Shown here piece by piece: positions 1 through 4,738 of a stretch of DNA of 6,008 bases; within the stretch, counting starts at the first letter, position 1, and each line of letters begins with the position of its first letter. The stretch spans positions 1-6,008 of the forward strand of contig CALVVN010000066.1 in NCBI GenBank assembly GCA_944363865.1, read 5' to 3'. The position numbers and the translations under genes were made by a program. This stretch comes from an uncultured Bacilli bacterium. GTDB taxonomy: Bacteria > Bacillota_I > Bacilli_A > RF39 > UBA660. A model generated the notes under the pieces. That model saw only the letters and a program-made list of their open reading frames with translations. It ran no database searches and was not told where the DNA came from.

Positions 1-387
1 TTCTTCAGGTTCTTCTAAAAACTTAAGCATCGTATTAGCAGATGCCTGATTCATTGCTTCAGCCTTTTTTATAATATAAATATTATCTTTAGTATATATT
101 GGCACTGTACTAAATTTTCTTTTTAAAGCAAGTATTTGTTCTTTTTTTATTGTAGTTCCATCAGGTTCAATTATTAGAAGTGATGGCAAATAATTTTGAT
201 CTACTAAATTACATATGTTACATTTAACACAATTATCAGTATATTTATCTGAACAAAAAATTTGCTTGGCAATATTTTTGACATCATTTAAACAAGCATC
301 AATATTATTTGTTTCCACTAAATAAACATGAGAAATTTTATTCTCATGATAATATTTTACTAGCTTTTCTAATTCTTTTAATGCCAT
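1..387 (-). CDS. holB: DNA polymerase III delta' subunit, N-terminal part (runs off window)
   Basis: Delta' is the stationary wall of the clamp-loader pentamer that loads the sliding clamp onto primed DNA. I translated 129 codons from the ATG at 385-387 to the window edge, where the frame is still open, so the C-terminal half is missing. It starts MALKELEKLVKYYHENKISH and continues VYLVETNN. This lines up with the HAYLFSG region of DnaX but has no Walker A lysine, as expected for a delta' that does not hydrolyse ATP. Four cysteines (C45, C53, C56, C59; CX7CX2CX2C) match the zinc module of DnaX/HolB proteins. The segment around residues 108-129 (AEAMNQAS, then MLKFLEEPEE) is the family's conserved 'N-LLK-LEEP' motif. 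A GGGAGG ribosome site ends 4 nt before the ATG and overlaps the bofA stop codon, suggesting coupling. In B. subtilis several genes, including tmk, lie between bofA and holB; here none do. Confidence 0.9.
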   Translation of the reverse strand, partial: MALKELEKLVKYYHENKISHVYLVETNNIDACLNDVKNIAKQIFCSDKYTDNCVKCNICNLVDQNYLPSLLIIEPDGTTIKKEQILALKRKFSTVPIYTKDNIYIIKKAEAMNQASANTMLKFLEEPEE

Positions 388-396
388 TAATCCTCC

Positions 397-585
397 CTAC
401 AATAGTACAAAATATATTGCAATTAAAGCCAGTAATCCACACATACCTAAAGAAGCTACAACACTTACAGTAATAAGATTGATGGGAATAAATATTTTTA
501 AGCCTGATGCTACTAAATTAAAAGCATAGACTAAACAGATTGCAAATATTATTTTTTTTAATACTGTAATTATTATATCTTTCAT
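397..585 (-). CDS. bofA: BofA-family small membrane protein
   Basis: A 62-residue, strongly hydrophobic protein with two likely membrane segments, about residues 8-28 and 38-62, joined by a short IPINLI loop. The loop and the following glycine-rich helix (SLGMCGLLAL) resemble the conserved 'P-N--T---V---LG-PG' C-terminal region of BofA. In B. subtilis BofA (87 residues) anchors and inhibits the SpoIVFB protease that activates pro-sigma-K during sporulation. The downstream position from recR, as in B. subtilis (recR-yaaL-bofA), supports the call more than sequence alone. The frame is open to a TTG at 603, but AGAGG (592-595) lies 6 nt before the ATG at 583-585, so I start there. Family members also occur in bacteria not known to sporulate, so sporulation cannot be inferred. 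The protein is about 25 residues shorter than B. subtilis BofA at its N-terminus. Confidence 0.72.
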   Translation of the reverse strand: MKDIIITVLKKIIFAICLVYAFNLVASGLKIFIPINLITVSVVASLGMCGLLALIAIYFVLL

Positions 586-626
586 ATGCATCCTCTTTAC
601 CAAAACATATGAAATTAATATAAAAT

Positions 627-1229
627 TTATTCAGAAATTTTCTTGCGATCTTCCAATGCTTTATCAAGCGTAATAATATCTAAATAATCTATTTCTGCTC
701 CCATTGGAATACCATACGAAAGCCTAGAAATCATTACATCTTTATGTTCAAATATCTTCTTTATGTAAAGTGTAGTTGTTTCCCCTTCAACAGTTGATTT
801 TAAAGCTAAAATTAACTCCGGATTTTTTAATTTTTCAACTCTTTTAACCAATGATGCTAAATTTATATTATCAGGACCTATATTATCTGCTGGAGAAATA
901 AGACCATTTAATACGTGATAAACACCGTGATAATTTCCAACTTTCTCAAATGAAAAAACACTCTTATAATCTTCAATTACACATATCACATTATGATCTC
1001 TAGATTCATCAGCACAAATACTACATACTTCATTTTCTGATAAATGTCCACAAATACTACATTTTTTTATTTTAGTTTTTACATTTTTCAAAGCATCAGC
1101 AAAATTTTCAACATCTTCCTCTTTAAAATTCAGGGTTGCTAAAGCCATTCTTTCGGCATTTTTTTCTCCAATTCCTGGCAACTTTTTATAATAATTGATT
1201 AACTTTTCCAGCGATGCAGGATAAATCAT
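627..1229 (-). CDS. recR: Recombination mediator protein RecR
   Basis: RecR acts with RecO (and RecF) to load RecA onto SSB-coated single-stranded DNA at gaps. The 200-residue length is typical. Domains in order: helix-hairpin-helix with LPGIGEKNAERMAL at 17-30; a zinc finger with C57, C60, C69 and C72; a Toprim domain starting at VICVIED (81-87); then the family signatures YHVLNGLISP, STVEGETTTLYI, and near the end RLSYGIPMGAEIDYLDIITL. No key residue appears missing. The ATG lies one base after the stop codon of ybaB (TAA-T-ATG), and there is no strong ribosome site, so translation is probably coupled to ybaB. The ybaB-recR pair is one of the most widely conserved bacterial gene neighbourhoods. 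Confidence 0.97.
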   Translation of the reverse strand: MIYPASLEKLINYYKKLPGIGEKNAERMALATLNFKEEDVENFADALKNVKTKIKKCSICGHLSENEVCSICADESRDHNVICVIEDYKSVFSFEKVGNYHGVYHVLNGLISPADNIGPDNINLASLVKRVEKLKNPELILALKSTVEGETTTLYIKKIFEHKDVMISRLSYGIPMGAEIDYLDIITLDKALEDRKKISE

Positions 1230-1230
1230 A

Positions 1231-1527
1231 TTACATCAATCCACTCATCGAAGCATATTGACCTAATTTACTTTCAGTTTCTTTATCAATTTTACTAAAA
1301 GCATCTTTAATTGCAATCATAATCATATCTTCTAACATTTCTTTATCATCTTCATCAATCACTCCTTCTTTAGTGATTTTAAAAGATAAAATTTCTCTTT
1401 TACCATTAAAAGTAATATTTACCCATTCTGATTTTCCTTCAAAAGTAGAATTATCAATTTCTTCCTTTTTCTTAGTTATTTCTCTTTGCATTCTTTGTGC
1501 TTGCTGCATTATTTGTTGCATATTCAT
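1231..1527 (-). CDS. ybaB: YbaB/EbfC family nucleoid-associated protein
   Basis: A 98-residue protein of the YbaB/EbfC family: small dimeric DNA-binding proteins that associate with the nucleoid and whose exact role is unsettled. Sequence support: a methionine- and glutamine-rich N-terminal helix (MQQIMQQAQRMQREI), a central beta region (VNITFNGKREILSFKI), an acidic DEDDKEMLEDMI stretch, and a tail ending in SKLGQYASMSGLM, close to the usual 'G--PGL' ending. A good ribosome site (AAGGAGAG) sits about 6 nt before the ATG, in the 17-nt gap after dnaX. The B. subtilis counterpart is yaaK, also between dnaX and recR. Length and position are normal. Confidence 0.95.
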   Translation of the reverse strand: MNMQQIMQQAQRMQREITKKKEEIDNSTFEGKSEWVNITFNGKREILSFKITKEGVIDEDDKEMLEDMIMIAIKDAFSKIDKETESKLGQYASMSGLM

Positions 1528-1544
1528 AAATTTCTCTCCTTTTC

Positions 1545-3140
1545 TTATTCAATTTCTATTTTATCTATATCAAATAAATCAGTAGCTATCGAAGTTATAT
1601 CTTCACTATCTTCCTGTGTAGCTTTACTTTCTTCAATATCTTCTGAAATATAGGTATATTTATAATGTTTTTGCAAATTATTAATATATTTTTGTTTTTC
1701 TTGATTCCATTTATCTTCACTTATAAAAACTAATGTATATGAAGCTTTACTGTATTCATCAAACAACCTCTTAATATTAGCTAAATTTGCATTTATTTCT
1801 ATTTCTTGATGATTTATCGTCGTAACAAGTATTGCATACTTATCAGATGCTGTTACAACCATCGTATCACTAACTAAGCCCTTTATTAAAGCCGAATCCA
1901 CACTCGCAATAAAATTCTTCCATTTCTCTTGTAAATCTTTCAAATATATCTTTGAAGCATTAACAAAACAATTATTAATTTGAATATCTATCAGTTCATT
2001 ATTTATTAGATAATTATCGTTTGTTTTGACTTCATTTTTTACAATTTCTTTTTTAACACTTTCTTTTTCTTCGGTATTTTCTTCTATTTTTTTAGGTTTA
2101 TCTATCAAATTATTATAAACATTCATATAACCTAAAAGTGTTATTTTAATAAGTAAATATGGATCGACATTTATATTTATTTTATTTATTAAATTATTTA
2201 AATCCAATATTATATTTTTACAAGTGTCATAATCCATTGTAATATCACTATTACCTTTAATTTTTTCAACAGCTATTTGACTTAAAGAATAAATTATTTT
2301 TTTAATAACTACTTTGTAATTTAAGCTATTTTCTTGAAAACTTTGCATTATTTTTTCAAAATTTTCAATATCATTATTAGCAATTGTTTTAATTAAATCA
2401 GTAATTTTTTGATTAGAAATACTTCCTATTTCTCGTACAACTAAATCAGTAGTTATTTTTTCTTCGTTTTTTGATAATTGATCTAAGATACTAAGAGCAT
2501 CTCTTAAACCACCATCTGCCAAATTAGCAATTTCCGTTAATCCATCTTCATCATAATCAATTTTTTCAGAATCACAAACAAATTTTAATTGTTTCAACAA
2601 ATCGGCATTGCTTATACGTTTAAAATCAAATCTTTGACAACGCGATAAAATGGTAATAGGTACACTTTCAATGTTGGTAGTTGCTAAAATAAATATAACG
2701 TGTTCTGGAGGTTCTTCAAGTGTTAATAATAAAGCATTAAAAGCACTTTGACTAAGCATATGAACTTCATCAATAATATAAACCTTATATTTTAAAGATG
2801 TTGGCATAATTTTTATATTATTAATAAGTTCTCTTATCTCATCTACTCCATTATTTGAGGCCGCATCTATTTCGATGATATCGGGATTACCATTAAAAGA
2901 TATACAATTAGCACATTTTCCACAAGCTACACCATTTTTATTATCTAAACAATTAATTGATTTAGCTAAAATACGAGCAGTTGATGTTTTTCCTGTTCCT
3001 CTAGGTCCCGAAAATAAATAAGCGTGTGCTATTTTGTTTTCTTTAATTGAATTTTTAAGTATTTCTACTACGTGATTTTGTCCAATTAAACCCTCAAAAC
3101 TATCAGGACGATATTTTCTATATAATACTTTATAATTCAT
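1545..3140 (-). CDS. dnaX: DNA polymerase III tau (gamma/tau) subunit, clamp-loader ATPase
   Basis: DnaX is the ATPase motor of the clamp loader and, through its C-terminal part, links it to the replicative polymerase. The 531-residue length is somewhat shorter than B. subtilis DnaX (563). Visible motifs: the N-terminal YRKYRPDSFEGLIGQ; Walker A GPRGTGKT at 45-52; zinc cysteines C64, C73, C76, C79; Walker B IIDEVHML at 122-129; LLLTLEEPPEHVIFILATT at 137-155; and the arginine-finger SRC motif at 166-168. Residues to about 345 cover domains I-III. A charged linker rich in K and E (about 347-375) leads to the variable tau-specific C-terminal region. GGAGGG (3147-3152) lies 6 nt before the ATG. 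An A7 run in the linker (2087-2093) could allow slippage to a short gamma-like product; see findings. HolB, its clamp-loader partner, is encoded in the same unit. Confidence 0.97.
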   Translation of the reverse strand: MNYKVLYRKYRPDSFEGLIGQNHVVEILKNSIKENKIAHAYLFSGPRGTGKTSTARILAKSINCLDNKNGVACGKCANCISFNGNPDIIEIDAASNNGVDEIRELINNIKIMPTSLKYKVYIIDEVHMLSQSAFNALLLTLEEPPEHVIFILATTNIESVPITILSRCQRFDFKRISNADLLKQLKFVCDSEKIDYDEDGLTEIANLADGGLRDALSILDQLSKNEEKITTDLVVREIGSISNQKITDLIKTIANNDIENFEKIMQSFQENSLNYKVVIKKIIYSLSQIAVEKIKGNSDITMDYDTCKNIILDLNNLINKININVDPYLLIKITLLGYMNVYNNLIDKPKKIEENTEEKESVKKEIVKNEVKTNDNYLINNELIDIQINNCFVNASKIYLKDLQEKWKNFIASVDSALIKGLVSDTMVVTASDKYAILVTTINHQEIEINANLANIKRLFDEYSKASYTLVFISEDKWNQEKQKYINNLQKHYKYTYISEDIEESKATQEDSEDITSIATDLFDIDKIEIE

Positions 3141-3173
3141 TGATAACCCTCCATTAAAATTATATCATAATTC

Positions 3174-3596
3174 TTACTTTTTTTCTCGTAATTTCTTAAA
3201 AAAATCTTTTAATATTTTTAAGTATTCTTCTTGAGCACTAGAATCATCAAAATTATGAACTGCTGTTTTGCTATACTCAAATTTTTCTTTAGGTTTATCA
3301 AGTAAATAATACACAAAATCTATTCTAGATTCTCTGATTACATCCATACACATTGCGCAAGGCTTTAATGTAACATACATAATAGATCCCTTTAAATTCC
3401 AATTATTAAGTCTAGCACTAGCTTCTTTTATAGCATTAATTTCTGCGTGTCCTAAAATATTTTGATCTCTTTCTCTAGTATTAAATCCTTCACCAATTAT
3501 TTTATTATCTTTTACTATTATTGCTCCAATAGGAACATCGTTACTTTCTAAAGATTTTGTTGATAATTCAATAATTTTTTTTAAATAATGATCCAC
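3174..3596 (-). CDS. tadA: tRNA adenosine(34) deaminase TadA
   Basis: TadA is a zinc enzyme that deaminates the wobble adenosine A34 to inosine, classically in tRNA-Arg(ACG). The 140-residue product has the cytidine-deaminase fold signatures: NDVPIGAII (19-27), HAEINAI with zinc ligand H50 and proton-shuttle E52, and LKPCAMC with zinc ligands C80 and C83. The frame stays open to a TTG at 3624-3626, which would give 150 residues, but that start lies inside the SRP RNA gene. The GTG at 3594-3596 is preceded 6 nt upstream by a perfect GGAGG, and the protein then begins (M)DHYLKKIIELS like other TadA proteins, so I choose the GTG. Genes follow in the order SRP RNA, tadA, dnaX, as in B. subtilis (yaaJ-scr-dnaX in slightly different order). 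There is no separate obvious promoter, so it probably depends on read-through from the SRP promoter. Confidence 0.95.
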   Translation of the reverse strand: MDHYLKKIIELSTKSLESNDVPIGAIIVKDNKIIGEGFNTRERDQNILGHAEINAIKEASARLNNWNLKGSIMYVTLKPCAMCMDVIRESRIDFVYYLLDKPKEKFEYSKTAVHNFDDSSAQEEYLKILKDFFKKLREKK

Positions 3597-3602
3597 AATA
3601 AA

Positions 3603-3607
3603 CCTCC
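3603..3607 (-). promoter_or_regulatory. Ribosome binding site deciding the tadA start
   Basis: GGAGG on the minus strand ends 6 nt before the GTG at 3594-3596. It lies just past the 3' end and U-run of the SRP RNA, and it rules out the in-frame TTG at 3624-3626, which is inside the RNA gene and has no ribosome site of its own. Confidence 0.85.
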
Positions 3608-3610
3608 AAA

Positions 3611-3624
3611 TAAAAAGTGCACAC
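3611..3624 (-). terminator. Possible weak terminator or processing site at SRP RNA 3' end
   Basis: The 3' strand of the terminal SRP helix (UGUGCAC) is followed directly by five U residues. The stem forms with the 5' end of the RNA, so this is not a compact local hairpin. Because tadA follows within about 20 nt, I expect partial read-through or RNA processing here and not full termination. Confidence 0.35.
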
Positions 3625-3687
3625 AAATAGAGGCTGATGTGGCTGCTATCTTCCGATTCTGACCAGGTTACAGCATAATTGTTGCAC
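3617..3687 (-). ncRNA. ffs: Signal recognition particle RNA, minimal small type (4.5S-like)
   Basis: This RNA binds Ffh and directs nascent membrane proteins to FtsY and the Sec translocon. The core at 3643-3661 reads CAGAATCGGAAGATAGCAG and matches the near-invariant SRP domain IV (E. coli CAGGTCCGGAAGGAAGCAG). The GGAA tetraloop is closed by AUC/GAU instead of UCC/GGA, so both strands changed together and pairing is kept. The asymmetric-loop strand AGCAG is intact, flanked by GG/CC and UGU/ACA pairs. The ends also pair: GUGCA at the 5' end with UGCAC at the 3' end, then ACAA with UUGU around a bulged G. That gives a hairpin of about 71 nt with no Alu domain, unlike the roughly 270-nt B. subtilis scRNA. 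The 5' end is set from the promoter and the 3' end from the U-run; both are inferred. The neighbours tadA and dnaX are the expected ones. Confidence 0.92.
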
Positions 3688-3693
3688 GAATAA

Positions 3694-3722
3694 ATAATAG
3701 CAAATTATAATAAATATGTCAA
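3694..3722 (-). promoter_or_regulatory. Sigma-A-type promoter for the SRP RNA and probably the downstream operon
   Basis: On the minus strand there is a consensus -35 TTGACA (3717-3722), a 17-bp spacer, and a -10 TATTAT (3694-3699) preceded by TGC, an extended -10. Six bases after the -10 comes G3687, the first base of the closing helix of the SRP RNA and a natural +1. Spacing and start agree with a strong housekeeping promoter, as expected for a stable RNA. It is the only convincing promoter between gyrA and tadA, so I infer that it also feeds tadA through holB. The nearer Noc site ends 24 bp upstream of the -35 and does not overlap it. Confidence 0.85.
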
Positions 3723-3745
3723 ATAGTATCCAATTTTTAATCATA

Positions 3746-3765
3746 AATATTTCCCGGGAAATATT
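3746..3765. promoter_or_regulatory. Noc binding site (NBS), perfect
   Basis: AATATTTCCCGGGAAATATT is a perfect 20-bp palindrome containing the published B. subtilis Noc consensus ATTTCCCGGGAAAT (3749-3762) without mismatch. Noc is a ParB paralogue that spreads from such sites with CTP and inhibits division over the nucleoid. Its centre is about 68 bp upstream of the SRP RNA start. Confidence 0.85.
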
Positions 3766-3785
3766 CTAAATTTGTTCAATTTTTT

Positions 3786-3794
3786 TGTTGATAA
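3786..3794 (-). promoter_or_regulatory. DnaA-box-like 9-mer TTATCAACA
   Basis: One mismatch from the DnaA box TTATCCACA. With its upstream bases it forms AAGTTATCAACA, identical to the 12-mer at 4226-4237 on the opposite strand. In such AT-rich DNA a single copy could be chance. Confidence 0.3.
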
Positions 3795-3917
3795 CTTATT
3801 ATAATAATTTTTGCATTTAAAAAATATAGCTATTTTTTGGCATACTTCTGGGATTTTTTAATTTGCAAAAACAAAATTAATTAAAATAATTGTACAAAAA
3901 TAGTTGTTTTTTCATTA

Positions 3918-3933
3918 TATTTCCCGGGAAATA
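3918..3933. promoter_or_regulatory. Noc binding site (NBS), perfect
   Basis: The second exact ATTTCCCGGGAAAT (3919-3932), extended by one pair to a 16-bp palindrome. It lies 170 bp from the first copy. Two exact 14-mers with a CCCGGG centre in DNA that is otherwise almost all A and T are very unlikely by chance. Confidence 0.85.
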
Positions 3934-3996
3934 ATATACCTTTAAATAAAAATTTAAAATTTAGTTAGTTTTTTACATTTTTTTGTAAATTTATAG

Positions 3997-4014
3997 TTAA
4001 ATTTTAAAATTTAA
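3997..4014. repeat. A/T-only perfect palindrome in the most AT-rich stretch
   Basis: TTAAATTTTAAAATTTAA is an 18-bp perfect palindrome; a related TTAAAATTTAA recurs just beyond it at about 4018-4028. The surrounding 3941-4030 is almost pure A and T and could unwind easily. Low-complexity sequence gives such palindromes readily, so function is uncertain. Confidence 0.35.
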
Positions 4015-4066
4015 TGATTAAAATTTAAAAATTCTACATACTAAGCAAAATTTAAACGTTTGTTCG

Positions 4067-4082
4067 TGTTTCACGTGAAACA
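4067..4082. promoter_or_regulatory. parS centromere site, copy 1
   Basis: Exact TGTTTCACGTGAAACA, the ParB/Spo0J binding palindrome. The only copy of the seven whose flanking bases do not extend the palindrome, and one of two without a TTATCAACA-like 9-mer just before it. Confidence 0.93.
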
Positions 4083-4156
4083 TATTTTTTAAAAAGTTAG
4101 AGATAAACAATTTAAACATTTAGCTTGGTAATTATTCATTTCTTTTTATAGACATT

Positions 4157-4165
4157 TTATTAACA
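4157..4165 (+). promoter_or_regulatory. DnaA-box-like 9-mer TTATTAACA before parS copy 2
   Basis: Two mismatches from TTATCCACA. It is part of ACATTTTATTAACA, which differs by one base from the 14-mer at 4336-4349, and lies 5 bp before the parS copy. Confidence 0.25.
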
Positions 4166-4170
4166 CTCAA

Positions 4171-4186
4171 TGTTTCACGTGGAACA
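4171..4186. promoter_or_regulatory. parS centromere site, copy 2 (one substitution)
   Basis: TGTTTCACGTGGAACA, one base off the perfect palindrome. Read on the other strand it is TGTTCCACGTGAAACA, which still fits the B. subtilis consensus TGTTNCACGTGAAACA, so binding is expected. Confidence 0.88.
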
Positions 4187-4217
4187 TTAAAATGTACTTT
4201 AACTAGAAAAATAAAAA

Positions 4218-4237
4218 TTAACCACAAGTTATCAACA
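4218..4237 (+). promoter_or_regulatory. Tandem pair of DnaA-box-like 9-mers before parS copy 3
   Basis: TTAACCACA (4218-4226) and TTATCAACA (4229-4237) are direct repeats 11 bp apart, each one mismatch from the DnaA box TTATCCACA but at different positions. The pair ends 5 bp before a perfect parS. Tandem spacing of about one helical turn resembles DnaA-binding clusters and is the best DnaA evidence here. Confidence 0.42.
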
Positions 4238-4242
4238 GATGA

Positions 4243-4258
4243 TGTTTCACGTGAAACA
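4243..4258. promoter_or_regulatory. parS centromere site, copy 3
   Basis: Exact TGTTTCACGTGAAACA. Flanks extend the palindrome to 22 bp (4240-4261). Start-to-start distance from copy 2 is 72 bp, the shortest in the array. Confidence 0.93.
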
Positions 4259-4340
4259 TCACTCGAGCAAATAACATAAATATAAAATAAACAAAATATT
4301 TAAAAAAAATAGTAAATTAATTCCCATTAGTAATAACATT

Positions 4341-4349
4341 TTATCAACA
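4341..4349 (+). promoter_or_regulatory. DnaA-box-like 9-mer TTATCAACA before parS copy 4
   Basis: One mismatch from TTATCCACA, only 1 bp before the parS copy. DnaA and ParB could hardly occupy both fully at once, if both bind. Confidence 0.35.
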
Positions 4350-4350
4350 A

Positions 4351-4366
4351 TGTTTCACGTGAAACA
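4351..4366. promoter_or_regulatory. parS centromere site, copy 4
   Basis: Exact TGTTTCACGTGAAACA; palindrome extends to 18 bp. It opens an 88-bp unit that recurs at copy 6. Confidence 0.93.
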
Positions 4367-4438
4367 TAAATCAATTTTGAAAATTTTAACTATATATGAA
4401 AAAAATTATAAATATTGCACCAAATTATCAAAATTTGC
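4351..4438 (+). repeat. Diverged direct repeat with parS, copy B1
   Basis: This parS and its downstream flank align by eye with 4648-4736. Shared landmarks in order are the parS, AATTTT, a CTATAT block, a GAAAAA run, TTATAAAT, AAATTA and a final TTGC. Identity is perhaps 70-75% over 88 bp. AT-richness inflates such alignments, but the shared order and length favour a true duplication. Confidence 0.55.
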
Positions 4439-4509
4439 TTTATGTTTAAATAAAAAATATTTCATAGAATATAAAGCTTTTCTAGCATAATAAGAAAATT
4501 AAAAACAAC

Positions 4510-4518
4510 ATATCAACA
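4510..4518 (+). promoter_or_regulatory. DnaA-box-like 9-mer ATATCAACA before parS copy 5
   Basis: Two mismatches from TTATCCACA and one from the local TTATCAACA form; 2 bp before parS. Listed because it continues the pairing pattern. Confidence 0.22.
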
Positions 4519-4520
4519 TA

Positions 4521-4536
4521 TGTTTCACGTGAAACA
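4521..4536. promoter_or_regulatory. parS centromere site, copy 5
   Basis: Exact TGTTTCACGTGAAACA, centred in the longest palindrome of the array, 26 bp (4516-4541). It lies 170 bp from copy 4, the widest gap. Confidence 0.93.
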
Positions 4537-4633
4537 TATGTCTTGAAAAGATAAAAAATAAACAACACAAAATATTAATTTAAATAAAAATGTCTTTATT
4601 TAACATTTTGTTCATTTGATTTTTGTAAACAAA

Positions 4634-4642
4634 TTATTAACA
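4634..4642 (+). promoter_or_regulatory. DnaA-box-like 9-mer TTATTAACA before parS copy 6
   Basis: Same variant and same 5-bp gap to parS as at copy 2. Two mismatches from the DnaA box. Confidence 0.25.
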
Positions 4643-4647
4643 TCTTA

Positions 4648-4663
4648 TGTTTCACGTGAAACA
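4648..4663. promoter_or_regulatory. parS centromere site, copy 6
   Basis: Exact TGTTTCACGTGAAACA; palindrome extends to 20 bp (4646-4665). Confidence 0.93.
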
Positions 4664-4736
4664 TAGATTAATTTTTTAAAATATTTAGCTATATTTGAAA
4701 AATTTTATAAATAATTAAGTAAATTACTAAAATTGC
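4648..4736 (+). repeat. Diverged direct repeat with parS, copy B2
   Basis: Second copy of the unit at 4351-4438, 297 bp away. The preceding parS copies 3 and 5 (278 bp apart) also share a downstream block of the form AAATAAACAA...AAAATATT, so a two-parS segment appears to have been duplicated. Confidence 0.55.
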
Positions 4737-4738
4737 AT

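Noticed and set aside
597..603. TTG at 601-603 as the bofA start
   Set aside because: No ribosome site precedes it, whereas the ATG at 583-585 has AGAGG at a 6-nt spacing.
1373..1585. Plus-strand open frame of 70 codons
   Set aside because: Antisense to ybaB and the end of dnaX; the hydrophobic translation is a by-product of the reverse complement of charged AT-rich codons.
3159..3167. TGATATAAT (minus strand) as an extended -10 promoter for dnaX
   Set aside because: No -35 match, and the predicted start would fall at the dnaX ribosome site, leaving almost no leader. Such matches are frequent in AT-rich DNA.
3558..3566. TTATCAACA (minus strand) inside tadA as another DnaA-type box
   Set aside because: It encodes conserved-region residues (Leu-Ser-Thr) of tadA and is isolated from the other copies; likely chance.
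3624..3626. TTG as tadA start giving a 150-residue protein
   Set aside because: It lies inside the SRP RNA gene without a ribosome site, and the extra ten residues are read from the RNA 3' end and the Shine-Dalgarno sequence itself.
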